DNA from: Mycobacterium sp. MBM
GTDB lineage: Bacteria; Actinomycetota; Actinomycetes; Mycobacteriales; Mycobacteriaceae
NCBI GenBank assembly: GCA_021648845.1
Contig: JAKJHY010000010.1
Coordinates: 1 to 64,000, forward strand
Direction of reading: 5' to 3'
DNA length: 64,000 nt
Below, one piece after another: positions 38,701-46,599 of this stretch (its first letter is position 1; every line of letters starts with the position of its first letter). The position numbers were made by a program, and so were the translations under genes. Below the pieces are notes generated by a model. That model was not told where the DNA came from and ran no database searches. It was given only the letters and a program-made list of their open reading frames with translations.

Positions 38701-38832
38701 CCGGAGGGTGAATCGGGCTAGCGCTGCCAACCGTTCGCTGTACTCGCGGGTGTCGGCCGGGTCGGGGGATCCGTTGGCGCGCCGACCAGAACGCGTGGCC
38801 TGGCTTGGGGAATCTGCAGTGCCGTCGGTCAC
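35710..38832 (-). CDS. MmpL-family RND transporter
   Basis: A 1040-aa inner-membrane transporter of the mycobacterial MmpL group, which moves lipids, glycopeptidolipids or drugs to the periplasm with proton coupling. There are two repeats of one plus five helices. The proton-relay motif GAGTDYTVFL is in the first half and GADYNMLLVSR in the second. A long outer loop (about residues 420-790) between helices 7 and 8 contains coiled-coil-like TQLADGLAQLDSTV segments, the long-D2 type. There is no MmpS gene beside it. GTG 38832 has GGAGGT upstream. A strong 16-bp-arm inverted repeat lies directly before it, so expression is tightly controlled. Confidence 0.93.
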   Translation of the reverse strand: MTDGTADSPSQATRSGRRANGSPDPADTREYSERLAALARFTLRHKALVIGVWLGAAVVLALLFPQLETVVRQQSVDLIPRDAPSLQTVDRMSAAFGEEGSKTMVFVAMEDPNGLTPTARQRYGELVSRLQAEGDHVLLVQDLLADPITEAQAVSVDRKAWYLPVGVAGTLGDPTAAESVNAVRDIAAEVFTGSTTTVQVTGPPATFSDMIASAEHDLLLISIATAGVIALILLIVYRSVFTALLPLLVIGLSLAVGRGVLSALGEMGMPVSQFTVAFMTAILLGAGTDYTVFLISRYHEQRRAQVPADQAIIHATASIGRVILASAATVALAFLAMVFARLSVFAALGPACAIAVLFGFLATVTLLPPVLSLAAKRGIGEPKPDRTRRYWNSVAVAVVRRPVPLLIVSLVILLALSAAAATIKISYDDRKGQPDTTASNQGYHLLDRHFRKDVVISEFLVVENPTDMRTGKGLADLDEMASRVSQIPGVTKVSGVTRPTGERLDQAELAWQNGQIGDKMAGAVAEGNSRKDDLAKLTGGADQLADGLAQLDSTVRTALTPLAEILTQAQSAGTQVNQFRPLLQQLSATAPAVDQAIQSSPGLRPLANQAQNAISQLDPLVGALNTSPWCATTPQCAQIRDQVKILVTLRDSGFFTQIADLGDRYDPATNATVGGTLANVQNAVASLDKAFGALGDPADLATNLRRLQDGIGQLASGAQALATGVRTLADSNIEMLSGMSQIATQLQNSSRAAADSDSSSGFYLPANAFENRQFTDVAEQFLSPDGKTARFMIESSHDPYSVEAMDLASRITDTANTARPNTSLADATVSVAGFPAVNSDIQRFLWADFAQLAIATIIIVGVILVLLLRALLAPLYLLGTVVLNYLASLGIGVVVFQWGLGHEIAWPVPLLAFIILVAVGADYNMLLVSRLREESGTNIRVGVLRTVANTGAVITSAGLIFAASMFGLMVGSVAIMIQAGLIIGFGLLLDTFLVRTLTVPAIATLLREASWWPTKATNPRRGQTNAGGMKDAPHVLVQDR

Positions 38833-38844
38833 TAGACCTCCACT

Positions 38845-38881
38845 GGTAGCGTAGCGATACTGTCGGTATCGCTACGCTACC
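38845..38881. promoter_or_regulatory. Large inverted repeat operator before mmpL
   Basis: Perfect 16-bp arms GGTAGCGTAGCGATAC (38845-38860) and GTATCGCTACGCTACC (38866-38881) with a five-base centre, 13 bases upstream of the mmpL start. The inner core GCGATAC-N5-GTATCGC recurs at 45910-45928. It is a TetR-type operator by size and symmetry. Confidence 0.85.
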
Positions 38882-39108
38882 GCATGTAGTGCACGTGGTG
38901 GCGGCCGCTATCGAGTCGCCCCCGGCCGCCGGTCACAGTCGGCAGAGGAATGGAACGCTCAGTTGGTTTATGGAAGCCAGGGCCGACGCTGTTCAGTCGA
39001 CGACACTGGCCTCGGATGTCGTTCAGGGTCTTGCTGTTGCTGGTCCCCGACGTTGACATCGAGCGCACGCAGAGCCACATCGCGTAGCGGGGCCGCGGGC
39101 CGCTACCT

Positions 39109-39744
39109 CTAGGGTCGGGCTTCGGTTGTGGCCGACTGGTCCGTGTTCTGCAGCAGCACGTAATTGCCTAGGCTGCCCAGGAAACCTGCACAGTGCTGAA
39201 CGAGTTCATCGGTGGTGAACTCCAGTTCTCCGTCGAGTCGGCGGCGCAAGACTTCGAATAGCCCTCCCACGCCCAAGGTCGAAGCCAAATGGGCAACCCC
39301 CACGGCGGAGTCGGCGATGTCGAGGTGGAGTCTGGCCTCGCGCAAGACGAGGTCGGTGAAACCGGCCATCAGTTCGCTGCGTAGCTCTCGGAGCAGCGGC
39401 TCGGTGGCAGATTCCACGAACAGGATCCGACCCAGCCGAGGGTCGTTGTCGATCATGCTGACCAGCCTGCGGATCGGCGCGTACGCCAGCACCTCCGGTG
39501 GCTCGCCGGCATCGGGGATCGCGTCGACTATCACCTCCTGGAAGGTGGCATAGAGCTGCTGGTAGACAGCCCGCAGGAGGGCGTCTCGGCCGGAGAAGTG
39601 CTGGTAGAAGTAGCGTGACGTGACACCTGATTCAGCGCAGACGGCAGTCACAGTGGCGGCGGCAACACCGCGCGTGCCGATCAACTCCGTTGCGGCCTCG
39701 ATGAGACGGGTGCGCCGGTTCCGGTGACGCTCCTCGGCGGACAT
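39109..39744 (-). CDS. TetR family regulator
   Basis: The HTH region reads GVAAATVTAVCAESGVTSRYFYQHF then SGRDALLRAVY, standard TetR. The C-terminal ligand domain is about 150 residues. From ATG 39744 (MSAEERHRNRR) the length is 211 aa; the frame is open 42 codons further, but the upstream part overlaps the likely divergent promoter. Neighbours are mmpL (same strand, downstream across the inverted-repeat operator) and a divergent metal-dependent hydrolase. It may control either or both. Confidence 0.88.
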   Translation of the reverse strand: MSAEERHRNRRTRLIEAATELIGTRGVAAATVTAVCAESGVTSRYFYQHFSGRDALLRAVYQQLYATFQEVIVDAIPDAGEPPEVLAYAPIRRLVSMIDNDPRLGRILFVESATEPLLRELRSELMAGFTDLVLREARLHLDIADSAVGVAHLASTLGVGGLFEVLRRRLDGELEFTTDELVQHCAGFLGSLGNYVLLQNTDQSATTEARP

Positions 39745-39792
39745 CCCGCTATACACCCGCGCCGAAACCACGTGGATAGCTTGCCATCTAAT

Positions 39793-39814
39793 TCTGACAA
39801 GGCTTAGAGTCAGA
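39793..39814. promoter_or_regulatory. Dyad in the TetR/hydrolase divergent promoter
   Basis: TCTGAC (39793-39798) and GTCAGA (39809-39814) form an inverted repeat with a ten-base spacer between the divergent genes. It is a candidate autoregulatory operator. Confidence 0.4.
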
Positions 39815-39848
39815 TTGCCAGCGTGCCTTTGACGAACGGGAGAACAAC

Positions 39849-40718
39849 ATGAGCGACGATTCGTCCACACGGCCCACCACGCGGGTCGTCCCGAAGCCCC
39901 GCCGTGTTCGATTCGACATGCCTGCCGGGACCAGTCGGCAGCACTTCGTCGATGGCGACTTGGTGATGAGCCACTTTGTGTCCACCTTGTCGGCCACGTT
40001 CCCCGAAGGCGAAGACTTCTTCATCCGGTCAGTCCGCGAGTACCGGGACCACATCAGCGACGCTGACCTCAAGGAGGCGGTCAAGGGATTCATTGCACAA
40101 GAGGCCACCCACCGACACCAGCATCAGCTGCTCAACGATCGGCTCCAAGCGATGGGCTATCCCACCGAGGGGATCGATCGGCATATCAAGAAGTTGGTTG
40201 GCCGACTTGAGAAGCGTTTTTCTCCCAAGATGCGCCTGGCTGTGACGGCCGCCCTGGAGCACTACACGGCGACATTCGCCGAAATCATTCTCACCAGCGA
40301 CGAAGCTCAAGAACTGATCGGCGACACCGAAGTGCGGCCTATTCTGCTCTGGCACGCACTGGAAGAATGCGAGCACAAGGCCGTCGCTTTCGATGTCTAT
40401 GAGACGGTCGGTGGAAGCGAACGCACCAGGGTCTGGGGGATGCGGATCGCCAGCCTCCTCTTGTTCAGCGAGTTGGTCATCCAGACCACCCGCTCTCTGG
40501 CCGGTGACCGTGCCGCCTACAACCCGGTGCGGTTGCTGCGCAGCCTTCGAGCCTTCCGGCATAACCCGCTATTCAGCTCAGCAGCAATTGAGCGCTTTCG
40601 TTCCTACACCCGCGGCGGATTTCATCCCGACGACTGGGACAGCGCAGAAATCCTCGAACGCTGGACCAAGGAACTCTTCAACGCCGATGGTGGCCAACAA
40701 GCGCGTAGCAGCGTCTAG
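39849..40718 (+). CDS. Metal-dependent hydrolase (Metal_hydrol/YbcI-like family)
   Basis: A 289-aa, mostly helical protein of the family annotated as predicted metal-dependent hydrolases. Conserved metal-ligand-like clusters are EATHRHQHQ, LEHYTATFAE and HALEECEHKAVAFD, which together give the ferritin-like E/H pattern. The real chemistry of the family is not established. ATG 39849 is preceded by GGGAGAA. It is divergent from a TetR gene in a cargo region rich in lipid-type enzymes. Confidence 0.85.
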   Translation: MSDDSSTRPTTRVVPKPRRVRFDMPAGTSRQHFVDGDLVMSHFVSTLSATFPEGEDFFIRSVREYRDHISDADLKEAVKGFIAQEATHRHQHQLLNDRLQAMGYPTEGIDRHIKKLVGRLEKRFSPKMRLAVTAALEHYTATFAEIILTSDEAQELIGDTEVRPILLWHALEECEHKAVAFDVYETVGGSERTRVWGMRIASLLLFSELVIQTTRSLAGDRAAYNPVRLLRSLRAFRHNPLFSSAAIERFRSYTRGGFHPDDWDSAEILERWTKELFNADGGQQARSSV

Positions 40719-40849
40719 CTCGACCAGAGCCCGTCGCGGTCAGAGTCGGCCTTAAGCGAATAAAAGTCTATGGGCTTCGCTCCGCGCGCAGTGAAGTCAA
40801 GCCCAGTTCTTTCTACTGGCCGCTCGATGGTGCTCGATCACGTTGCGAC

Positions 40850-41740
40850 CTACAGGAAGCTCCGGCCGAGGAACTCGGTGACGGCGGAGCTGAAGGCGTC
40901 GTTGTCGTCGCCGGCGATCATGTGTCCGGTGCCGGATACGTCGACGGTCTCGGCGTGGGGAACCAGTTGCTTGAACTCGTCGACGGTGGCTTGGGAGACC
41001 ACGTCGGATAACAGGCCCCTTACGAGAAGTGTTGGGGCGCTGACCCGTCGGGCTCCGTCGATCAGCAGGTGGCTGATTGCGTCGAACTGCTCCGTTCCCG
41101 TGGTCGATTCGTCGCGGAGGAAGTCGAAGTTGGAGTGAATGAATGCCGGGTCCCACCGCCAGATCCAGCGGCCGTCGTGACGCCGCCGTAGCACCTTGCG
41201 CAGGCCGTCGACGTTGGCCGGGCGCGAGCGATGGGGGTTGTATGCGGCGATCACCTCGGCGGCGTCGGTGAGGGTGCCAAAGCCATCGGGATGTGCGGCC
41301 ATGAACGTCACCACGCGACGAGCGCCCTGGAATTCAAGCCGCGGGGTGACGTCGACCAGGACGACCGCCGCCCACGACGCCCCGGATGTCAACAGATGCG
41401 TGCCGAGCACGGTCATGCCCCCAAGGGATGCACCTACGACGGCAGGGGCGGTATCGGCGCTGAAGTGCTCACGCACGGCGAGCAGATCGGTCGCGAGTCG
41501 CTCGAGGTCGTACCTGCCGGCTGGGTCCCAGTCGCTGTCGCCGTGACCGCGGGTGTCGTAGGCGACGACTGTGTATCCGCATGCGTGGAGACGACGCGCT
41601 GAAGCGCTCCACGCGTGCCGGCTCTGGCCGCCGCCGTGTAGGAGCAGCACGACGGGACGGGCGTCATCGTGGTCGTAGCAGTCGGCGGCCAGGGTGATCC
41701 CGTCCTGGGTTCGGACCCGATGCTGCACGGCGGAGGTCAT
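40850..41740 (-). CDS. Alpha/beta hydrolase
   Basis: A 296-aa alpha/beta-hydrolase-fold enzyme, probably an esterase, lactonase or C-C hydrolase. The oxyanion segment LLLHGGGQSRHAW, the nucleophile elbow GASLGG (Ser), the acid region (VRGLLSDVV) and the catalytic His in GTGHMIAGDD are all present. The cap domain is moderate in size. It begins upstream of, and on the same strand as, nothing coupled; the thioesterase, P450 and this gene are all on the minus strand with gaps of under 60 bases and may form one transcript starting at the P450. The substrate is unknown. Confidence 0.9.
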   Translation of the reverse strand: MTSAVQHRVRTQDGITLAADCYDHDDARPVVLLLHGGGQSRHAWSASARRLHACGYTVVAYDTRGHGDSDWDPAGRYDLERLATDLLAVREHFSADTAPAVVGASLGGMTVLGTHLLTSGASWAAVVLVDVTPRLEFQGARRVVTFMAAHPDGFGTLTDAAEVIAAYNPHRSRPANVDGLRKVLRRRHDGRWIWRWDPAFIHSNFDFLRDESTTGTEQFDAISHLLIDGARRVSAPTLLVRGLLSDVVSQATVDEFKQLVPHAETVDVSGTGHMIAGDDNDAFSSAVTEFLGRSFL

Positions 41741-41798
41741 GACACCTTCCTGGCAAGATCGGAGTCCGCCCGAAGCGTGCGACCGGTTACAAGCACCT

Positions 41799-42251
41799 TC
41801 ATTGTGCGTTGCCCGCGGCGTTCACGATCGTGACCGTGCCCTGGGCTGCGCAGACGGCTTTGTCGCCGTTGCTGATGTCGATGCGCGCTACTCCACTGCG
41901 CTTGCCCAGTGACACGATGTCGGTGACGGCGACACACACCCCGCTGGACACGGGTCGCAGCAGGTTCAGCTTGAATTCGGTGGTGGCGACCCATGATCCG
42001 GCCGGAATGACGGGGTAGAACACGACTCCGAGACAGTGGTCGACCATCGCCGATAGACATCCGCCGTGCAGGGTGCCGAAGGGTGTGAGCAGTTCGGCGC
42101 GGGTTTCCATCTCTGCCACCAGCCGACCCGCGGCGAGTTCGGTGTGCCGAAAGCTCAGAAACGTCGACAGTCCACCGGCTGTGTTCGCCGATCTGAGCAG
42201 CTGGTCGGCGATCTGCTCATCGAAGTGCGCGAATGTCACTGCCACCACCAT
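41799..42251 (-). CDS. PaaI-type hotdog thioesterase
   Basis: A 150-aa hotdog-fold acyl-CoA thioesterase. The active-site block FGTLHGGCLSAMVDHCLG is typical of the PaaI group (HGG with an Asp/Asn on the central helix), and the long strands VATTEFKLNLLRPVSSG and AVCAAQGTVTIVN are present. AGGAG precedes the ATG. It lies between the P450 and alpha/beta-hydrolase genes on the same strand and would release an acid from a CoA thioester made by the cargo pathway. Confidence 0.9.
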   Translation of the reverse strand: MVVAVTFAHFDEQIADQLLRSANTAGGLSTFLSFRHTELAAGRLVAEMETRAELLTPFGTLHGGCLSAMVDHCLGVVFYPVIPAGSWVATTEFKLNLLRPVSSGVCVAVTDIVSLGKRSGVARIDISNGDKAVCAAQGTVTIVNAAGNAQ

Positions 42252-42265
42252 GCCCCTTTCTCCTG

Positions 42266-42418
42266 TCCGGTCATGTGTCGATCACCGTTCGAGCCCGCGA
42301 ATCGTTTGAGCATGTCGCCGAATGCGCCGACGTCGCCGTGCGCGGCGGAGGGCTCGACCTCGACGGCGACGAACCTGGCCGTTGCGGTGAAGCGCACGAC
42401 GCGTCGTTGAAGAGGGAC
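42266..42418 (-). pseudogene. C-terminal relic of a second thioesterase
   Basis: On the minus strand, between P450 and the PaaI thioesterase, sequence reading VRFTATARFVAVEVEPSAAH and GDVGAFGDMLKRFAGSN matches the C-terminal end of the thioesterase at 46596 (ARFTASAVFIVVS...HGDVNAFGDLLEQF). The rest of the gene is missing and the frame runs on into the next gene's start. It shows a former duplicate or deletion. Confidence 0.7.
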
Positions 42419-42423
42419 ACGAG

Positions 42424-43620
42424 CTAGACCGGTGTGGTCCAAGTGATGGGCAGCGACGTGTAGCCGCGGATCGGTCCGGAGCGCAGCCGCCGCGCCGATT
42501 CAAGATCGACCTCCCAGTCAGGCACCCTGTCCAACAACGCATCCAGAGCGATGCGGGCCTCCATCCGCGCCAGCGCCGCACCCAGACAGAAGTGGATGCC
42601 GCGACCGAAGGCGACCTGGTGCTCACTGGTGCGCTCGATGTCGAACACGTCCGGATCGGGGAAGGCACGCTCGTCGCGGTTGGCCGACCCGAACAACAGC
42701 AGCACCTTCTCACCTTGACGCATCGTCGTGTCGTGCAGGGTGACGTCGCGGGTCAGGGTTCGTGAAAGTCCCTGTGCCGGTGAGTCGTAGCGCAACAACT
42801 CCTCGACTGCCGGCCCCAACAGTGTTCGATCGGCGGCCAGGCGTCGGCGGGTCTGCCGATGCTGGGCCAGCACGACCGCGGAGTTCCCCAGCAGATTGGT
42901 GGTGGTCTCGTAGCCCGCGACGAGCAGCAGCGCGCAGAAGCCGAGGACTTCCTCGTCGGTCAGTCCGATCCCGTCGACTGTGGCGTTGGCCAACGCCGAC
43001 ATCAGGTCCTCGCGGGGATTCTTGCGGCGGTCCGCGAGGAAGTCGGTGAAGTAGGCGTAGATCGCGGCGGCGGCGGCCAGTGCATCGGTGGTTTGTCCGT
43101 GGTTGACGTCGACCTGGACCAGTTGGCTCGACCACAATCGGAACTGATCACGATCGGTGGCGGGAACGCCCAGCAGATCGGCGATCACCGCAGCGGGCAG
43201 GATCGCGGCGAAGTCGGTCACGAAGTCCGCCGATCCGGACCCCTCGTCGAGGCGCTCGAACAACTCCGCGGCCATCTGCGTGATGGCGCCCTGCAACCCG
43301 GCCACCCGCCGAGGAGTGAACGCCCGGCTCACCAGGGCACGCAACTGGTCGTGGCGCGGAGGGTCCATGACGATCATCATCGGCAGGAACGAGCCGATGA
43401 AGTCTGATCCCGGCGGGGTGGGGAAGATGCCGTCCACCGAGGAGTACGTGCTGTGATCCAGTGCTGCGGCCTGGACGTCGGCGTGCCGGCTCAACACCCA
43501 GGTATGGGATCCCTCGGCGCGGTACACCGGAGCCGTCTCACGCAATAACCGATACGTCGGATAGGGGTCGTTGAGGATTGAGGCGTCGAACGGGTCGTAA
43601 CGAATCTGCACCGAGACCAC
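42424..43620 (-). CDS. Cytochrome P450
   Basis: A 398-aa soluble bacterial P450 monooxygenase. The I-helix segment LLVAGYETTTNLLG carries the oxygen-activation Glu-Thr-Thr, ExxR is in EELLRYDSP, and the haem-binding loop is FGRGIHFCLGAALARME with the cysteine ligand. GTG 43620 is four bases after GGAGGT, better than longer starts. It is divergent from a TetR gene with a perfect palindrome between. Electron donors (ferredoxin/reductase) are not encoded nearby. The substrate is unknown; the LLM oxidoreductase and thioesterase neighbours suggest a lipid, terpenoid or steroid-like compound. Confidence 0.95.
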   Translation of the reverse strand: MVSVQIRYDPFDASILNDPYPTYRLLRETAPVYRAEGSHTWVLSRHADVQAAALDHSTYSSVDGIFPTPPGSDFIGSFLPMMIVMDPPRHDQLRALVSRAFTPRRVAGLQGAITQMAAELFERLDEGSGSADFVTDFAAILPAAVIADLLGVPATDRDQFRLWSSQLVQVDVNHGQTTDALAAAAAIYAYFTDFLADRRKNPREDLMSALANATVDGIGLTDEEVLGFCALLLVAGYETTTNLLGNSAVVLAQHRQTRRRLAADRTLLGPAVEELLRYDSPAQGLSRTLTRDVTLHDTTMRQGEKVLLLFGSANRDERAFPDPDVFDIERTSEHQVAFGRGIHFCLGAALARMEARIALDALLDRVPDWEVDLESARRLRSGPIRGYTSLPITWTTPV

Positions 43621-43648
43621 CAAGACCTCCGACCACCAACGTAACGAC

Positions 43649-43671
43649 GGTTTAGACTTGCAGTCTAAACC
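43649..43671. promoter_or_regulatory. Palindromic operator between P450 and TetR
   Basis: Perfect 10-bp arms GGTTTAGACT (43649-43658) and AGTCTAAACC (43662-43671) around a three-base centre, in the 73-bp gap between the divergent genes. It is probably the site for the adjacent TetR protein, repressing both directions. Confidence 0.8.
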
Positions 43672-43693
43672 GGGCGAACGGGACAGGGGGGGA

Positions 43694-44290
43694 ATGCGCA
43701 AGATTCCACGTCAGATCTCTGACCGGCTTCCCGCCGCGGCGGACTTGTTCGCCGAGAAGGGGCTCAACGACTCCAAGATCGAAGACGTCGCCGCGGTGAC
43801 CGGTGTGCCGAAAGCGACGCTGTACTACTACTTCGCCGGCAAAGAGGACATCCTTGCCTTCCTGCTCGAAGACCTCCTCAAGGACATCTCCGAGGCCGTG
43901 ACCACGATCGTGCACACCGACGGCACCGGTGCCGAACGCCTCGAACTCGTCATCCGCGCACAACTGCGGGCAATGGCGCAGCGGCCAGCGGTATGCCGTG
44001 CACTCATCGGCGAACTGGGACGAGCGGCCCGCATGCCGGCCATCGCCGAGATGATCAATACCGCCTACCAACAACCGGTTGAAACTCTGCTCGTCGAAGG
44101 GGCCCGCGACGGCTCCCTCGTCGCTCAGCCCGATGCACGATCGACGTCCATTGCGCTGTTCGGCGCGGTCACCATCAATGCACTCATGTACCTGGTCACC
44201 GGGAACCACCTCGACGAGACGGTTGTCGCCGGCACGCTCAGCGCCGTCATGTTCGACGGCCTGCGCCCGCGCACAGGAGACCAGTCATGA
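43694..44290 (+). CDS. TetR family regulator
   Basis: A 198-aa TetR protein with HTH SKIEDVAAVTGVPKATLYYYF and AGKEDILAFLL, and a C-terminal domain of the TetR_C type. I use ATG 43694, which follows a purine-rich GGGGGG stretch, rather than an earlier in-frame start inside the palindrome. The stop overlaps the ATG of the LLM gene (ATGA), so regulator and enzyme are co-expressed. It is divergent from the P450. Confidence 0.92.
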   Translation: MRKIPRQISDRLPAAADLFAEKGLNDSKIEDVAAVTGVPKATLYYYFAGKEDILAFLLEDLLKDISEAVTTIVHTDGTGAERLELVIRAQLRAMAQRPAVCRALIGELGRAARMPAIAEMINTAYQQPVETLLVEGARDGSLVAQPDARSTSIALFGAVTINALMYLVTGNHLDETVVAGTLSAVMFDGLRPRTGDQS

Positions 44291-45336
44291 GCACCTACGG
44301 CCTGTCGGTTCTCGGCGCGGATTTAAAGTCACTGGCCCAGACCGCACAGGCCGCCGACGCGGCCGGGTTCGACGCCGTATGGGCCTCGGAGTTCTACTCC
44401 CGGTCGGGTTCGATCTCCATGGCCGCGATGGCCAACAGCACACAGAACTGTCGGATCGGTTCCTCCATTCTCTACGGCGTCGGCCGAAGCCCCTTGGTGC
44501 TGGCCACCGAGGCGCGTGACCTCGACGAACTCTCCAACCGGCGACTGGTACTCGGCATCGGCAACGGCACCAAACGGATGATGAGCGACTGGCACAGCGT
44601 GCCCGACACCTCCGCACCCGCCCTGCGGATGGAAGAACTGGTGATGCTGCTGCGCCGGATATGGAACCTGCATGAAGGCCCGATCCATCACGAGGGCCGT
44701 TTCTACAGAATGAATCTCACCCCGACCGGCGACGTGGGACCCCCCAGCCGGCCGATCCCGATCGTCACTGCCGGTGTCCGGCCTCGGATGTGCGAGGCGG
44801 CCGGGCGGGTGGCCGACGGCCTGGCCGGACATCCCCTGTTCACCACCACCTACGTCGAGGAGATCGTCCGGCCCGCTATCGCCCGGGGTGCCGCGCACAC
44901 CGGCCGCGACCCCAATGACGTGGAAATCATTTCCATGGTGATGTGCGCCATCCACGACGACGCCGAGGTCGCCAGGCGCGAACTGGCGCAGCAGATTGCG
45001 TTCTACTCCTCGGTCAAATCCTACGAGACGGTACTCGATGTGAACGGATTCGCCAGCGAAGGCCGAACCATCCGGGAAGCATTCGCCCAGCGCGATTTCC
45101 CGGCGATGTTCGCCGCGGTGTCCGAGGAGATGATCGACACCATGGGCGTCGCCGGGACGGCACACGAAGTCCGTGAACAACTGAGACGCTACGACGGCGT
45201 CCTCGACCACATCATGCTGTATTCACCATCGGTCGGCATCGCTGCGGAACGCGTGCAGCAAAACGTCGACAGCATCATCCGGGAATGCTCGCCCGCCTCG
45301 ATGTCGCGAGGGCGGTCCGGTCCTGGTTCAACCTGA
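44287..45336 (+). CDS. LLM-class F420-dependent oxidoreductase
   Basis: A 349-aa luciferase-like TIM-barrel enzyme, expected to use F420 (or FMN). The N-terminus LSVLGADLKSLAQTAQAADA, RIGSSILYGVGRSPLVLA, and RRLVLGIGNGTKRMM are standard barrel blocks; PIPIVTAGVRPRMCEAAGR forms the cofactor-phosphate region. It is translationally coupled to the TetR gene and faces away from the P450. It is likely to be a reductase or dehydrogenase step in the cargo pathway; the substrate is unknown. Confidence 0.93.
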   Translation: MSTYGLSVLGADLKSLAQTAQAADAAGFDAVWASEFYSRSGSISMAAMANSTQNCRIGSSILYGVGRSPLVLATEARDLDELSNRRLVLGIGNGTKRMMSDWHSVPDTSAPALRMEELVMLLRRIWNLHEGPIHHEGRFYRMNLTPTGDVGPPSRPIPIVTAGVRPRMCEAAGRVADGLAGHPLFTTTYVEEIVRPAIARGAAHTGRDPNDVEIISMVMCAIHDDAEVARRELAQQIAFYSSVKSYETVLDVNGFASEGRTIREAFAQRDFPAMFAAVSEEMIDTMGVAGTAHEVREQLRRYDGVLDHIMLYSPSVGIAAERVQQNVDSIIRECSPASMSRGRSGPGST

Positions 45337-45384
45337 TCCACGCATTGCCGCCCACGTCGACCCGTCGCCGCGTCCGCGGCCGCA

Positions 45385-45849
45385 TCAGTGGCTCTGCCGC
45401 GCCGACCCCGCCGATGATTGCGTGGCGCTGTTGACGATGTTGGCATCGTCGGTGTCGGGGAGGTCATGGCGGACCACGCGAACCCGTCCTTGAGGTAGGC
45501 AGGCCATGTAGCCGTGGCGCATGCCGTAGAGTTCCCACGCTGTCTGTTCAGTGTCGGGATCGACATCGATGCGATGTCCGCGCGAGAAGCTCAGGTGTAG
45601 TCCTCCATCGTCGCTAGAACAGGCCTGGGTGCACACTGCGCCGGCGAGGTTCAGCAGTGGGCGTTCGTGGGTCGCGATCCTGAGGGGGTCAATGCGCACC
45701 GCCTCGATGGGGTAGGTGCCGACGGCCGGAAGGGTCAATAGCAGGGGGCAGGAGATGACGATTTCGTTGTAGTCATCGAAATCCAGAACCAGGCCGCCAT
45801 GCAGCGAGAGGCGTTGTACGACAAGGTTTTCGATCCATTGGGTGTACAT
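45385..45849 (-). CDS. DUF6188-like hypothetical protein
   Basis: A 154-aa protein resembling the mycobacterial DUF6188 family (MYTQWIENLVVQRLSLHGGL, DYNEIVISCPLLLTLP, LLNLAGAVCTQACSSDDGGL and TEQTAWELYGMRHGYMACLP). Function is unknown. ATG 45849 is preceded by a weak AAGAGA site. Its upstream region carries the GCGATAC-N5-GTATCGT dyad shared with the mmpL promoter, so both may belong to one regulon. It converges with the LLM gene. Confidence 0.8.
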   Translation of the reverse strand: MYTQWIENLVVQRLSLHGGLVLDFDDYNEIVISCPLLLTLPAVGTYPIEAVRIDPLRIATHERPLLNLAGAVCTQACSSDDGGLHLSFSRGHRIDVDPDTEQTAWELYGMRHGYMACLPQGRVRVVRHDLPDTDDANIVNSATQSSAGSARQSH

Positions 45850-45909
45850 GGCAGTCTCTTTTCGACGCATCGTTGAGCCGTATCCCCAAAGAGTACGCTA
45901 AGTAGCGCT

Positions 45910-45928
45910 GCGATACCAGTAGTATCGT
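45910..45928. promoter_or_regulatory. Second copy of the GCGATAC inverted repeat
   Basis: GCGATAC (45910-45916), spacer CAGTA, GTATCGT (45922-45928). The left flank GTAGCG-CT also matches the outer arm of the mmpL operator (GTAGCG-TA). It lies upstream of the DUF6188 gene and touches the stop codon of the next TetR gene. Confidence 0.7.
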
Positions 45929-46599
45929 TATCGGTTGGCGGTGGGCCGAGCAGCGTTGGTCACGACGCGCCTGGTGGCTCGGTCAATGCGGTCGCGGGTG
46001 TCGGCGGCTGTCGCGCGGTGGCCGCTGAAGGCCACGAGGTTGGCCAACCAGATGTCGGAGATGACCCCAGCGACGTGCAGATCGGCGGGGGTGGGTTCGC
46101 CGCCCCTGAGCGTGCGGGCTAGCAGGATCTGGATCTCATCGGCCGCGCGGTCGAGTTCCGCGGCGGCGCGGGTGTCTGCGACGGCGAAGGCCCGTGTCAT
46201 GGCCGTCGTCAGCCATGGGTCGCGCTGCCAGCGGTCATGCAGATGTGCGGTGAGCCGTTCGAGCCGTTCCAGCGGTGTGCCCTCACCACCCGCCCAGTCG
46301 CCGGCCGAGTCGAGTCGACGGAACTCGCGCGTCAGCGCTGCTACCAGCAAGTGGGTTTTCGCCGGGAAATAGCGGTAAAGCGTGCCGACGGCGATGCCGA
46401 CCCGCTCGGCAACCGTCCGCATCTGAACCGCCTCGTAACCACCCGCCGCGGCCACGGCCAAAGCTGCATCCAGAATCGTTTCCCGGCGCCGTGCGGAGGC
46501 GCGTGAACGCGACGCGTTAGCGGCCCGCTTCTCTGTAGCGACCGAGTTCGCTTCCGAAGGCAGGGTTGTCCCGCGGCTGCGCGCCTGAGGGAAAGTCAT
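45928..46599 (-). CDS. KstR-like TetR family regulator
   Basis: A 223-aa TetR protein whose middle resembles KstR, the mycobacterial cholesterol-catabolism repressor: GGYEAVQMRTVAERVGIAVG, TLYRYFPAKTHLLVAALTRE, MTRAFAVADTRAAAELD and VISDIWLANLVAF. The N-terminus is a long polar extension of about 35 residues. KstR binds 3-oxo-cholestenoyl-CoA; a steroid- or acyl-CoA-type ligand is therefore plausible here but not shown. Its ATG overlaps the stop of the thioesterase gene, so regulator and enzyme are coupled. Confidence 0.88.
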   Translation of the reverse strand: MTFPQARSRGTTLPSEANSVATEKRAANASRSRASARRRETILDAALAVAAAGGYEAVQMRTVAERVGIAVGTLYRYFPAKTHLLVAALTREFRRLDSAGDWAGGEGTPLERLERLTAHLHDRWQRDPWLTTAMTRAFAVADTRAAAELDRAADEIQILLARTLRGGEPTPADLHVAGVISDIWLANLVAFSGHRATAADTRDRIDRATRRVVTNAARPTANR

